A stretch of 64,000 bases of DNA from Pseudomonas sp. RIT623 (GTDB lineage Bacteria; Pseudomonadota; Gammaproteobacteria; Pseudomonadales; Pseudomonadaceae). Position 1 is the first letter of the stretch. Each line of letters begins with the position of its first letter. The position numbers and the translations under genes are program-made. The notes beneath the pieces are model-generated. The model made no database searches and was not told the DNA's origin. It saw nothing but the letters and a program-made list of their open reading frames with translations. The stretch is taken from assembly GCF_004519305.1 (NCBI RefSeq), contig NZ_SOZA01000001.1, positions 186,001-250,000 of the forward strand, in the 5' to 3' direction. Below, piece after piece: positions 17,585 to 26,473 of this stretch.

Positions 17585-19600
17585 TCAGTTCAACCCATGC
17601 CAGGCCAGGTACGCCTCATCGTTCGGTTCACGCCCCAGGAATATCCGCATCCCGTCGCGCAACGGACGTGCAGCCCCAGGGTCGAGCAAGGCGGTTTGCA
17701 GGGCCAGGCCCGTTTTGCGATCTGTCAGGCCATTGGCCTGAAAGCGCGAGAACAGGTCGAACGCATGCACATCCGACCAGACATAGGCGTAGTAGCCTGC
17801 ATCGTAATAACTCAACAGGTAATCGAAGCTGTGCGCTGGGTGCTCGTATGCCTCCAGCGGCCAGTAGCCACAGCGGGCACGCGCTTCTTCCAAGCGGCGC
17901 CGCAGGCTTCTGCCATCGTTCGGCGTGGCATGTAGATCCAGGTCGAACAACGCCAGGGCAAGATCATCCGCGGCCTTGTCGAGCTCCGCACGGCGCAGAC
18001 TCTCCAGCAAGCGCTCAAGCTCGGCCTGGAGCAAGCTGCCGCCGTGATCCTTGTGCGCGGAAATTGCGGCCAGATAGCCCGCGTCCCAGACCCAACGCTC
18101 GAACAGTTTACCGAACACCTCCACGCCGTCGGTTCCCAGCGCCCCGATGTTCGAGTTGACGTGGTTGGTGGTGCGCACCAGCAGATGATGCAGCGCATGT
18201 CCAAACTCATGAAACAGCTTGCGCAGCGCCAGGTGGTCCAGCAGCGGCTGGCTACCAGCAGGCGGTTGCGCAATATCGCTGAACACCATGGCCACCGCTG
18301 GATGGAACTGGCCTTCAGGGTCGACGCGGCGGTTATATACATAGCGGGTCTCAACCTGGTCGACTCGCTTGCCTGGGTACTGCAGCGCATCCACGTAGAG
18401 ATAACCCACCAACGCATGATCGAGCCAGACCTCGAACGCCTCGACAGTCGCTTGCCAGACGGCCATTTTCGCCGGGGCACGCACCAAGCGTACCCCGAAC
18501 AACCGTTGCACCAGCGTCTGCAAAGCCTCGATCACCTTCGCCAGGGTAAAGTACTCGCGGAACCTATCCATGCTTGGCAACTGCGCCGACTGACGCTCCA
18601 GCTGCTGTACATAGTGCCGGTCCCAAGGTTGCAAACTGTCCACGCCAAACCCGCTCGCCAGATTTTTCAAGGCGGCGCGACGCTGCACCATGATGGGCCG
18701 AATTCGCTGCGCCAGCCCGTGCAAAAAGGCCTGTACTTGTGCAAGAGAGCCAGCGCTCTTGGTCTTCAAGCTCAGTGTCGAGTGATCGGCAAAGCCGAGC
18801 AAACGGGCTTTCTTGTCACGTGCCTGGGCCAGCTCCAGCAGCAGCGCGCCATTGTCCTTGCGCCCAGCGCCTCCCACCCCGCGCTGGTGATGACGGCGGT
18901 AGGTTGCCTCACGTAGCCCGCGGTCGCTGGCCAGCTCAAGGATCAAGCGCGTCGAGGCCTTGTCGGTGCCTATCAACCAACCGTCCTTACCCTCTGCCCT
19001 GGCCTTTTGCGCCAACCCCGCCAAGACCCGATCCGGGATCCCGGGCAATAGTGTTTTATCCGTGATGAGGTTGCCGGCCAGGTAGATGTTCTCGCCAAAC
19101 TGCCTGGCCAGACCGAGGATCTCTGCCTGATAGGCGGCCAACTTGGCCTTGCCTGCCTGATCGAGCGACGCTCCTTGCAGCACGAAGGCATCGCGGTACC
19201 AGTTCAAGGTCGCGCGTTCATGGGCATCGAGGTTCATGCCTTGCGGACTGTCGGCAAGACGTTGGTACAAGCCCTGAAGCTCGCTGTTGGCCAGCTTCTC
19301 GTCGAAGCGGGTCAGCAGTTGCCCATAGAAGTCGTTGACCAGGTCGATCCAGTCATCCCCCCTGTAGGTCAACGGCGAGACCCCCATCATCACGGCCATG
19401 AGTCTCGCATCGAGTGCATCCACGGCCAGCACCAGGTCGTCCCAGGTGGGTTGGTCGCGTTGGTCGTCGATGAGGCGGGCGATACCCTCACGATGGGCAT
19501 CGACTGCGTGGGTGAATGCCGCGCGGGCGTTGTCCAAGGTTATCGCGTTGTAGTTGATCGGTACGGCACTGGGCTGCAGGAGAGGATTATTGGCGGACAT
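17585..19600 (-). CDS. M3 family metallopeptidase, diverged PrlC paralogue
   Basis: Zinc oligopeptidase-like protein of 671 residues, cytoplasmic (no signal peptide). It starts MSANNPLLQ, like PrlC just upstream (STNNPLLQ), and is of nearly equal length. The zinc site is kept: HEFGH at 464-468 and Glu494, the same 30-residue spacing as in PrlC. The family segment VELPSQ around the glutamate has changed to VEVFGK, so substrate range may differ. An alternative ATG at 19636 lacks a ribosome site. It lies 130 bases after the yheV gene on the same strand and probably arose by an old duplication or transfer. Confidence 0.85.
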   Translation of the reverse strand: MSANNPLLQPSAVPINYNAITLDNARAAFTHAVDAHREGIARLIDDQRDQPTWDDLVLAVDALDARLMAVMMGVSPLTYRGDDWIDLVNDFYGQLLTRFDEKLANSELQGLYQRLADSPQGMNLDAHERATLNWYRDAFVLQGASLDQAGKAKLAAYQAEILGLARQFGENIYLAGNLITDKTLLPGIPDRVLAGLAQKARAEGKDGWLIGTDKASTRLILELASDRGLREATYRRHHQRGVGGAGRKDNGALLLELAQARDKKARLLGFADHSTLSLKTKSAGSLAQVQAFLHGLAQRIRPIMVQRRAALKNLASGFGVDSLQPWDRHYVQQLERQSAQLPSMDRFREYFTLAKVIEALQTLVQRLFGVRLVRAPAKMAVWQATVEAFEVWLDHALVGYLYVDALQYPGKRVDQVETRYVYNRRVDPEGQFHPAVAMVFSDIAQPPAGSQPLLDHLALRKLFHEFGHALHHLLVRTTNHVNSNIGALGTDGVEVFGKLFERWVWDAGYLAAISAHKDHGGSLLQAELERLLESLRRAELDKAADDLALALFDLDLHATPNDGRSLRRRLEEARARCGYWPLEAYEHPAHSFDYLLSYYDAGYYAYVWSDVHAFDLFSRFQANGLTDRKTGLALQTALLDPGAARPLRDGMRIFLGREPNDEAYLAWHGLN

Positions 19601-19730
19601 GAAGCGATCTCGCTCAGTTGATGAACTGGCGAGCATGCGGGGTCACCCGGCACAGGGTGCGTTGAACACCTACCACCCGGTACGCTGGGAACATGCGGCC
19701 CGGCATCGACAGCCGAGCCGCACGCCGGCC

Positions 19731-20012
19731 TTATTCGGCCGGTTTCTTCAGCTTCGGATTGGGGAAGAACTGCACGGTCTGCACCTTGGCCGGCGCCGCC
19801 TTGGGCGCCAGGTGGTTGACCCGCGTGCCCAACTCCGAAGGCACCGACAGCCCCTGCTCATTGAGGGTGTCGGTGAACCCGCAGGCCACGCACTCGCGGT
19901 GTGGCACGCCGTCCTCGTTCCACATGGTCAGCTTGTCCATCTCGCTGCACGCCGGGCATACCGCCCCGGCGATGAAGCGGCGCTTGCTCTTGTTCACAGC
20001 CACCTCGCTCAT
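19731..20012 (-). CDS. YheV family zinc-ribbon protein
   Basis: Small protein of 93 residues with two CxxC knuckles, CPAC (19-22) and CVAC (about 41-44), that should hold one zinc ion. Its ATG overlaps the prlC stop by four bases (ATGA), so it is translated with prlC. YheV proteins have no known function. The tail is rich in lysine and proline. Confidence 0.85.
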   Translation of the reverse strand: MSEVAVNKSKRRFIAGAVCPACSEMDKLTMWNEDGVPHRECVACGFTDTLNEQGLSVPSELGTRVNHLAPKAAPAKVQTVQFFPNPKLKKPAE

Positions 20013-22060
20013 GCCGCCGCGTCCTCGGTGAGGCCGCTGTGGCGCAACAATGCATCGATGGAAGGCTCGCGGCCACGGAAGTCGACGAACAGCACCATCG
20101 GCTCGCGGGAGCCGCCACGGGCCAGGATGGCTTCACGGAAGGCGCGACCGGTCTCGGCGTTGAGCACGCCTTCCTCTTCGAAGCGCGAGAACGCATCGGC
20201 CGACAGCACTTCAGCCCACTTGTAGCTGTAGTAGCCCGCCGCGTAACCGCCAGCGAAGATGTGCGCGAAGCTGTTGGGGAAGCGGTTGTAGGCCGGCGGA
20301 CGCATGACCGAGACCTCGTCGCGAACGCCCTCGAGCACCTGCAGCACGCCGCGGCCATCGCCGTGGGTGGCGTGCAGCTCGAAGTCGAACAGCGAGAACT
20401 CCAACTGGCGCACCATCATCATGCCGGACTGGAAGTTCTTCGCCGCCAGCATCTTGTCCAGCAGGTCCTGGGGCAGTGGCGCGCCGGTTTCGAAGTGGCC
20501 GGAGATCAGCGCCAGGCCTTCAGGCTCCCAGCACCAGTTCTCCATGAACTGGCTCGGCAGCTCCACCGCGTCCCAGGCCACGCCGTTGATGCCCGACACA
20601 CCGGCATGCTCGATGCGGGTCAGCAGGTGGTGCAGGCCATGGCCAAACTCATGGAACAGGGTGGTGACTTCGTCGTGGGTCAGCAGCGCCGGCTTGCCAG
20701 GCGCGGCCGGGGTGAAGTTGCACACCAGGTTGGCCACCGGGCTCTGCAACTCGCCCGCGGCGGTGCGGCGGCGGTCGCGGGCACCGTCCATCCAGGCGCC
20801 ACCACGTTTGTTGGCGCGGGCGTAGAGGTCGAAGAAGAAGCGGCCGACGTGTTGACCGTGCTCCTTGATCTCGAACAGGCGCACGTCCGGATGCCAGCTG
20901 TCGAAGCCCTTGAGTTCGGCGATCTCGATGCCGTACAGGCGCTGCACGATGCTGAACAGGCCACTCAGCACCTTGTCGATCGGGAAGTAGGCGCGCAGGG
21001 CTTCCTGCGACACGCTATAGCGCTGCTCGCGCAGCTTTTCGCCGAAGTAGCCGGCGTCCCAGCTGGCCAGCTCGGCGGTGCCCTGTTCGGCGGCATAGGC
21101 TTTGAGCTGCTCCAGGTCCTGGGCGGCGAACGGCTTGGAACGCTTGGCCAGGTCGCGCAGGAAGCTCAACACCTGGTCGCTGGATTCGGCCATCTTGGTG
21201 GCCAGGCTCAGCTCGGCGAAGTTCTGGTAGCCCAGCAGCTTGGCCAACTCCTGGCGCAGGTCGAGGATCTCTTCCATCACCGGGCCATTGTCGAACTGGC
21301 CGGCGTTCGGGCCCTGGTCGGAGGCGCGGGTGCAGTAGGCGGCGTACAGCTCTTCGCGCAGGGCGCGGTCGCGGGCGTAGGTCATCACCGCGTAGTAGCT
21401 GGGGAACTCCAGGGTGATCAGCCAGCCGTCTAGGCCCTTGGCCTGGGCGGCGGCGGCCATCTGCGCCTTGGCCGAGTCGGTCAGGCCGGCCAGCGCGGCT
21501 TCGTCGGTGACGTGCTTGGTCCAGGCCTGGGTGGCGTCGAGCAGCTGGTTGGAGAAGCGGCTGCCCAGTTCGCTGAGCTTGCTCTGCACTTCGGCGTAGC
21601 GCTGTTGCTGGTCGGCCGGCAGGTCGATGCCCGACAGGCGGAAGTCGCGCAGGGCGTGGTCGAGGATGGTCTTCTGCGCCACGTCGAAGCCTGCGGCTTC
21701 GGGACTGGCGGCCAGGGCCTGGTAGGCTTCGAACAGGGCACGGTTCTGGCCCAGCTCGGTGGAATAGGCGCTCAGGGCCGGCAGGCACGCTTCATAGGCC
21801 TCGCGCAGCGCCTGGCTGTTGCACACCGCGTTGAGGTGGCTGACCGGGCTCCAGGCTGCGCCCAGGCGGTCGTTCAGTTCGTCCATGGCCAGCACCAGGC
21901 CGGCCCAGGTCGGGTTCTTGCCCTGCTGTTCGAGGATCTCGGCGATAGCCTTGCGGTTGTCGGCGAGGATCTGCTCGATCGCCGGCAGCACATGCTCGGG
22001 GCGAATGGCCGAGAAGGGCGGCAGATCATGGGACTGCAGCAGCGGGTTGTTCGTACTCAC
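20009..22060 (-). CDS. prlC: Oligopeptidase A
   Basis: Cytoplasmic zinc peptidase of the M3 family that degrades short peptides and cleaved signal peptides. The 683 residues hold HEFGH at 470-474 and Glu500 in WDAVELPSQFMENW, the intact active site. The start is GTG 22060 (STNNPLLQSHDLPPF) with AAGG ahead; an upstream in-frame ATG would add 12 residues that do not resemble the family. Followed by yheV and then by the paralogous M3 gene. Confidence 0.94.
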   Translation of the reverse strand: MSTNNPLLQSHDLPPFSAIRPEHVLPAIEQILADNRKAIAEILEQQGKNPTWAGLVLAMDELNDRLGAAWSPVSHLNAVCNSQALREAYEACLPALSAYSTELGQNRALFEAYQALAASPEAAGFDVAQKTILDHALRDFRLSGIDLPADQQQRYAEVQSKLSELGSRFSNQLLDATQAWTKHVTDEAALAGLTDSAKAQMAAAAQAKGLDGWLITLEFPSYYAVMTYARDRALREELYAAYCTRASDQGPNAGQFDNGPVMEEILDLRQELAKLLGYQNFAELSLATKMAESSDQVLSFLRDLAKRSKPFAAQDLEQLKAYAAEQGTAELASWDAGYFGEKLREQRYSVSQEALRAYFPIDKVLSGLFSIVQRLYGIEIAELKGFDSWHPDVRLFEIKEHGQHVGRFFFDLYARANKRGGAWMDGARDRRRTAAGELQSPVANLVCNFTPAAPGKPALLTHDEVTTLFHEFGHGLHHLLTRIEHAGVSGINGVAWDAVELPSQFMENWCWEPEGLALISGHFETGAPLPQDLLDKMLAAKNFQSGMMMVRQLEFSLFDFELHATHGDGRGVLQVLEGVRDEVSVMRPPAYNRFPNSFAHIFAGGYAAGYYSYKWAEVLSADAFSRFEEEGVLNAETGRAFREAILARGGSREPMVLFVDFRGREPSIDALLRHSGLTEDAAA

Positions 22061-22163
22061 GGTTCGGGTACCTTGGCAGGAGAAACACGGGACCATCTTA
22101 AATTACAATCGACGCCGACCGCAGCAGGCAGTCCGCCTATCGGCATTGCAGAGGAACACTATC

Positions 22164-22706
22164 ATGGCCATCCGCACGTTCCAGGCACACACGCCCAAAG
22201 TTGGACCGCGCGCCTTCGTCGACCGTTCGGCGGTGGTCATCGGCGATGTCGAGCTCGGCGAGGACAGTTCGGTGTGGCCGCTGACGGTGGTGCGCGGCGA
22301 CATGCACCGCATCCGCATCGGCGCGCGCACCAGCGTGCAGGACGGCAGCGTGCTGCACATCACCCATGCCGGGCCGTTCAATCCCGACGGCTTCCCGCTG
22401 ATCATCGGCGACGAGGTGACCATCGGTCACAAAGTCATGCTGCATGGCTGTACCCTGGGCAACCGCATCCTGGTAGGCATGGGCAGCACGGTCATGGACG
22501 GCGCCATCGTCGAAGACGAGGTGATCATCGGTGCCGGCAGCCTGGTGCCGCCGGGCAAGCGCCTGGTCAGTGGCTACCTGTACATGGGCAGCCCGGTGAA
22601 GCAGGTGCGCCTGCTGAGCGAGCAGGAGCACGCGTTCTTCGCCTACAGCGCCGGCAACTACGTCAAGCTCAAGGACCAGCACCTGGCCGAAGGCTACGAC
22701 CAGTAA
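22164..22706 (+). CDS. Gamma-class carbonic anhydrase-like hexapeptide-repeat protein (YrdA family)
   Basis: Left-handed beta-helix protein of 180 residues built of hexapeptide repeats (IGDVELGEDSSVWPLTVVRG). The zinc-binding histidines of the family are seen as HITH (65-68), His89 and His94 (GHKVMLHGC). Members bind zinc, but many lack measurable carbonic anhydrase activity. The ATG has AGAGGA ahead of it. It is divergent from prlC with a 103-base gap. The exact role is not known. Confidence 0.9.
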   Translation: MAIRTFQAHTPKVGPRAFVDRSAVVIGDVELGEDSSVWPLTVVRGDMHRIRIGARTSVQDGSVLHITHAGPFNPDGFPLIIGDEVTIGHKVMLHGCTLGNRILVGMGSTVMDGAIVEDEVIIGAGSLVPPGKRLVSGYLYMGSPVKQVRLLSEQEHAFFAYSAGNYVKLKDQHLAEGYDQ

Positions 22707-22709
22707 GGC

Positions 22710-22735
22710 CCACGTAGGCCGCTCCTACAGAAAGC
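22710..22735. repeat. REP fragment
   Basis: GTAGGCCGCTCCTACAGAAA is a shortened type A core between the gamma carbonic anhydrase-like gene and the HAD gene. It lacks a partner copy. Confidence 0.5.
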
Positions 22736-22783
22736 AGGGCAAAGCAATTGCTTGCACCAAGGCCAACCGATACAGAGAAAACC

Positions 22784-23431
22784 ATGCACCAGCAAAACAT
22801 CCTCTTCGACCTCGACGGCACCCTGACCGACCCCCGCGAGGGTATCACCCGCTCGATCCAGTACGCCCTGGCCAAGCTGGGCATCGACGAGCCGGACCTC
22901 ACCCGCCTCGAGCACTTCATCGGCCCACCCTTGCTACAGGCCTTCATGCAGTTCTACGGCTTCGACCAGGCCAAGGCGTGGGAGGCGCTGAACTTCTATC
23001 GCGAGCGTTTCAAGGTCACCGGGCTGTACGAAAACCTGCTGTTCGACGGCGTGCCAGAGCTGCTGCAGGCCCTCAACGACCAAGGTCGCACGCTGTACAT
23101 CGCCACCTCCAAACCTTGGGAATACGCCCGCGAGATCGCCCGGCACTTCGCCTTCGACCATCACTTCAAGGTGATCTACGGCAGCGAGCTGGACGGTACC
23201 CGCACCGACAAGATCGAGCTAATCCGCCACCTGCTGGACGAGGAAGGGCTGGACCCGGCGCAGACCTTGATGGTCGGTGACCGCAAGCATGACCTGATCG
23301 GCGCCCGCAGCAATGGCTTGCAGGCGGTGGCGGTGGGGTATGGGTTGGGTAGCCGGGCGGAACTGCAGGCCGAGACGCCAGCGTTCCATTTCGAGACGCT
23401 AGCTGAGTTGCACCAAGCTTTCATGCGCTGA
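22784..23431 (+). CDS. HAD family phosphatase, phosphoglycolate phosphatase-like
   Basis: Haloacid dehalogenase-fold hydrolase of 215 residues. The nucleophile motif is FDLDGTLTD (Asp9, Asp11), motif II lies in YIATSKP and motif III/IV in MVGDRKHDL. A helical cap follows motif I, as in phosphoglycolate phosphatases and 5'-nucleotidases of subfamily IA. The start ATG 22784 (MHQQNILFDLDG) has only a weak AGAGA site. The substrate cannot be named from sequence alone. Confidence 0.88.
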   Translation: MHQQNILFDLDGTLTDPREGITRSIQYALAKLGIDEPDLTRLEHFIGPPLLQAFMQFYGFDQAKAWEALNFYRERFKVTGLYENLLFDGVPELLQALNDQGRTLYIATSKPWEYAREIARHFAFDHHFKVIYGSELDGTRTDKIELIRHLLDEEGLDPAQTLMVGDRKHDLIGARSNGLQAVAVGYGLGSRAELQAETPAFHFETLAELHQAFMR

Positions 23432-23435
23432 CCTC

Positions 23436-23508
23436 TTCGCGAGGCAAGCCCGCTCCCACGCAGGCATCTGATCACGGCGTGGGAGCGGACTTGCCCCGCG
23501 ATGGCATC
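23436..23508. repeat. REP pair, inverted (GCAAGCCCGCTCCCAC type), overlapping a gene end
   Basis: Left copy CGCGAGGCAAGCCCGCTCCC and right copy GTGGGAGCGGACTTGCCCCG face each other between convergent genes. The right copy runs into the last codons of the lipoprotein peptidase gene, so part of the repeat is translated. Confidence 0.85.
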
Positions 23509-24563
23509 AGACGCTCCAACTGCGCCTTGCGCCTATCAATGGGCATTCGCCCCAATTCTTCGACTCGCTGGTAAAACCCCAGCCAATCTTGGCCAACATC
23601 CTTGAACAGCTGCGAAAATGCCGGCACCCATTGATCATACAGCCCGAACGGCAGCAACTTGGCATTGTTCAACGGTGCATAGATCCAGGCATCGAACCTT
23701 CGATCCCCGGCCCAGTCCCGATCCCGCACATGGCGATATTCCCGCCGCAACTGTTCGAATTCGGCCTGCTTGGCCGCCCGCTTGCCCGCCTCATCCAACG
23801 GCCCGGCGTAGATCGCCTGCAAGCGCTCGCGGCTGGCCAGCACCAGGCGGATGAACTGCTCGCGCTGCCGCCCACTGCCATCCTCCGTCGCTGACAGGCC
23901 GCGCGTCACCCGCCATTGCCGCGTACCCTCCTGCTCGACGAAGGAAGCGAAAGACTCATTGAACTCGGTATCGTCCTGTACATAGAAGCGCTGGTGCGCC
24001 AGCTCGTGGAATATCACCGTGGCCAGGCGCTCGTCGCCCCAGCCGACCATGCTCGACAGGATCGGGTCATCGAACCAGCCCAAGGTGGAATAGGCTTCGA
24101 CACCGCCGATGTAGACATCCAGCCCGTCCGCGCGCATCAATGCCGCCGCGCCGCGGGCCGCGCCCTGCTGGTAATAGCCGCGGTAGGCCACGCAACCGGC
24201 AATCGGGAAACAGTGGGTCACCGGTTGCAGCGACAGTTCCGGAGTAGCGAACAGGTTCCACACCACGTAGGGCCGGCCGAGGTCGGCATACACCCGATAG
24301 CTGCGGTTGTCCGGCAGCTTGAGCTGCTCGCTGGCGAATACCCGGGCCTGTTGCGCCACTTGCAGGTGCTGGCGCAGCAACGGGCGGGTGGCCGGGTCGG
24401 CGATCACCTTGTCCACCGGCTGCCGGGCCCGCAGCAGTTGCCACTGCCCCTGGGCCAATTGGCTGTAGTAACCCAGGCTGGAGCAACCGCTCAGCAGGAC
24501 GCCCAGGGCGACGGGAACCAACCTGGTGAAAACGCGGTCCAGAGCCCGACGGCTGCAGCGCAT
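23472..24563 (-). CDS. Lipoprotein metallopeptidase, predicted aminopeptidase (COG4324-like)
   Basis: Outer- or inner-membrane lipoprotein of 363 residues. The signal peptide ends with lipobox LLSGC (Cys27) after an arginine-rich start. The zinc-peptidase signature is HELAHQ (His186-His190) followed by FNESFASFVE with the likely third ligand Glu203. An ATG seven codons upstream (24584) is possible; 24563 gives the better lipoprotein signal. The last residues (PSRGKSAPTP) are encoded by a REP element. Activity is predicted, not shown. Confidence 0.85.
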   Translation of the reverse strand: MRCSRRALDRVFTRLVPVALGVLLSGCSSLGYYSQLAQGQWQLLRARQPVDKVIADPATRPLLRQHLQVAQQARVFASEQLKLPDNRSYRVYADLGRPYVVWNLFATPELSLQPVTHCFPIAGCVAYRGYYQQGAARGAAALMRADGLDVYIGGVEAYSTLGWFDDPILSSMVGWGDERLATVIFHELAHQRFYVQDDTEFNESFASFVEQEGTRQWRVTRGLSATEDGSGRQREQFIRLVLASRERLQAIYAGPLDEAGKRAAKQAEFEQLRREYRHVRDRDWAGDRRFDAWIYAPLNNAKLLPFGLYDQWVPAFSQLFKDVGQDWLGFYQRVEELGRMPIDRRKAQLERLMPSRGKSAPTP

Positions 24564-24651
24564 GAAAAGAAAAAGTCCAAACATCGAGGCTGTCTATCTC
24601 GCTTGTCGGCCGAATGCGACCAAGATTATCTCGCCCAGGGGGAGCTTCGCC

Positions 24652-25065
24652 ATGCGTACTCTGTTTGCCGTCGGCACACTCGTGCTGCTGTCCGGTTGTG
24701 CCACCTTGCCCGACCCCGACCCAACCCAGGCCTGGGTTGACCTCGCCCCCGGCGACAACGACTCGCTGCACGCCCTCGAGGTCGATGAGCGCGCCTGGGC
24801 CGATACCCGCTATTTCCAAGTGCAGCCCGGCAACCACGAGCTGACCGTGCGCTACCAGTTCCCGGTGGCCCCGAGCAATATCGGCCCGGTCGCGCAACCC
24901 TTGTGGCGCGACTGCCAGCTCAACCTCAGCTACAAAGGCTTCAGCGCCGGGCAGCGCTATCAGATGCAAGCCGGCAGCATCGGCTTTCGCCCGTGGATCA
25001 AGCTGTACGACCAGCAGCAGAAGCTGATCAGCCAGGGCGAACCGGCAGGCTGCCAGCGCACCTGA
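24652..25065 (+). CDS. Small lipoprotein, first of a tandem pair
   Basis: Lipoprotein of 137 residues, unknown function. The signal peptide MRTLFAVGTLVLLSGC gives lipidation at Cys16. The mature part has QAWVDLAPGD, RYFQVQPGNHELTVRYQF and a paired cysteine region (DCQLNLSY, AGCQRT). The next gene is a paralogue with the same segments. The ribosome site GGGGGAGCTTCGCC is also shared with the next gene. It is divergent from the lipoprotein peptidase. Confidence 0.85.
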   Translation: MRTLFAVGTLVLLSGCATLPDPDPTQAWVDLAPGDNDSLHALEVDERAWADTRYFQVQPGNHELTVRYQFPVAPSNIGPVAQPLWRDCQLNLSYKGFSAGQRYQMQAGSIGFRPWIKLYDQQQKLISQGEPAGCQRT

Positions 25066-25120
25066 ACAGCGCGAACGGCGCTATGCTTGTAGCCTGTGAA
25101 CCGCGAGCGGGAGTTTCGCC

Positions 25121-25534
25121 ATGCGCCAGCCCATGATGCTGATGGCCCTCAGTGCCCTGGGGGCTTGCGCCAGCCCCTTGCCCCCCGCCGATCCCGGCAA
25201 GGCCTGGATCGACATGTACACCATCACCCCCGGCCGTACGCTCATGGCCGACCGCCTGGACGGCCAGCGCCTGGACGATGGCCGCTACTTCCAGGTGACG
25301 CCTGGCAGGCATGAGTTGGTGGTGCGTTTCGATTACGAAATCTATGCCGGCGGCTTCAGCACCGACCCCACAGAGCGCACCTGCTACCTCACCGTGCGCT
25401 TCAATGACTTCCAGGCTGGCGAGCGTTATCGCCTGGAAGCCCGGGCACCGGCGATGCAGCCACAGGTGCTGCTGTACGACGGCAAGCGCAAGGTGGTGGT
25501 GAACGAACCGAGCAACGTGTTCTGCATTCCTTGA
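25121..25534 (+). CDS. Small lipoprotein, second of a tandem pair
   Basis: Lipoprotein of 137 residues, the same length as its upstream neighbour. Signal peptide ends ALSALGAC (Cys16). Shared blocks are KAWIDMYTITPG, DGRYFQVTPGRHELVVRFDY, RTCYLTVRFNDFQAGERYRLEA and a C-terminal cysteine. The upstream leader GGGAGTTTCGCCATGCG matches that of the first copy, so the duplication included the ribosome site. No function is known to me. Confidence 0.85.
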   Translation: MRQPMMLMALSALGACASPLPPADPGKAWIDMYTITPGRTLMADRLDGQRLDDGRYFQVTPGRHELVVRFDYEIYAGGFSTDPTERTCYLTVRFNDFQAGERYRLEARAPAMQPQVLLYDGKRKVVVNEPSNVFCIP

Positions 25535-25586
25535 AAACAGCCCGTCCCCCCCAGAGAACCCGTCGACTGGCTCCTGCGTGTCGGGG

Positions 25587-25820
25587 CTATCGATCGTTCT
25601 TTTGGTAGACGATCTTCTTCGTGCCGCCATCGCAGCTGCCCACGATCATGTTGGGATCGCTGACCTCGGCGTTAGGCACGATTTCCAGCGTATAGGAGCT
25701 GACCCCGCGCGCCTGGATCTTCGCCTCGATCTCGGCCTTCAGTTCTTCGCACGGCTTGGGCGCGGCCAGTGCCGCCGTTGCCAGCAAGGAGGCCAGCACA
25801 GCGAGGGTTACGCGGATCAT
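25587..25820 (-). CDS. DUF1161 periplasmic protein, copy 1
   Basis: Protein of 77 residues with a cleavable signal peptide (MIRVTLAVLASLLATAALA) and the DUF1161 pattern PCEELKAEIEAKIQARGV...GSCDGGTKKIVY, with two cysteines that probably form a disulfide. AGGAG precedes the ATG. A second copy lies at 27529, with OsmC and a flavin monooxygenase between them. Function unknown. Confidence 0.88.
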   Translation of the reverse strand: MIRVTLAVLASLLATAALAAPKPCEELKAEIEAKIQARGVSSYTLEIVPNAEVSDPNMIVGSCDGGTKKIVYQKNDR

Positions 25821-25895
25821 GAGGAACGGCTCCTGATAAGGCAGGCGGGCTGCCGACGCAGGTTAGACTACAGCAAACCGCCGCCGTTGCGCCGC

Positions 25896-26321
25896 CTAGG
25901 CCAATAACGTCGCCTCCAGGCTGATGGTCGCGTTGAGCACCTTGGATACTGGGCAACCCGCCTTGGCCTTGTGGGCGATTTCCTGGAACTGCGCCTCGCT
26001 GGCGCCCGGCACGCTGGCCTTGAGGGTCAGGTGCACCGCCGTGATGGCAAAGCCATCAGCCTGCTTGTCCAGGCTTACCTCAGCATGGGTATCAATACGC
26101 TCCGCGGTGAAGCCCGCCTCACCGAGCATCATCGACAGCGCCATCGAGAAACACCCGGCATGGGCGGCGCCGATCAGCTCTTCCGGATTGGTCCCGGGGC
26201 TGCCCTCGAAACGGGTGTTGAAGCCATAGGGCGCCTGTTTGAGCGCACCGCTTTCAGTGGATATCTGGCCCTTGCCGTCCTTCAGGCCACCTTGCCAAAC
26301 CGCCGATGCCGACTTTTTCAT
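25896..26321 (-). CDS. OsmC family peroxiredoxin
   Basis: Thiol peroxidase of 141 residues that reduces organic hydroperoxides. The two catalytic cysteines are Cys57 (AAHAGCFSM) and Cys123 (KAGCPVSKVL), with the family glutamate in PEELIGAAHA. OsmC rather than Ohr is favoured by the sequence around the first cysteine and the short length. It is divergent from a luciferase-like gene. A stress-linked promoter is likely but not seen clearly. Confidence 0.92.
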   Translation of the reverse strand: MKKSASAVWQGGLKDGKGQISTESGALKQAPYGFNTRFEGSPGTNPEELIGAAHAGCFSMALSMMLGEAGFTAERIDTHAEVSLDKQADGFAITAVHLTLKASVPGASEAQFQEIAHKAKAGCPVSKVLNATISLEATLLA

Positions 26322-26473
26322 GCTGCCTCCTGGTCACAGGTTGGGTATGTAAAGTTCTGAGGACAGGGCCCACGTCAAGTTCAGATCAATCCATCGCCAG
26401 GCATTGAATCCGCCGAATGTGCCCATACAGAGTCCAGAAGGCCCATGGCCAACCACCTGTAGCGGAGGCTCCG

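Noticed and set aside
23436..23508. CRISPR-like repeat array from the many similar REP sequences
   Set aside because: REP copies are dispersed, palindromic, in inverted pairs and without regular spacers or cas genes.
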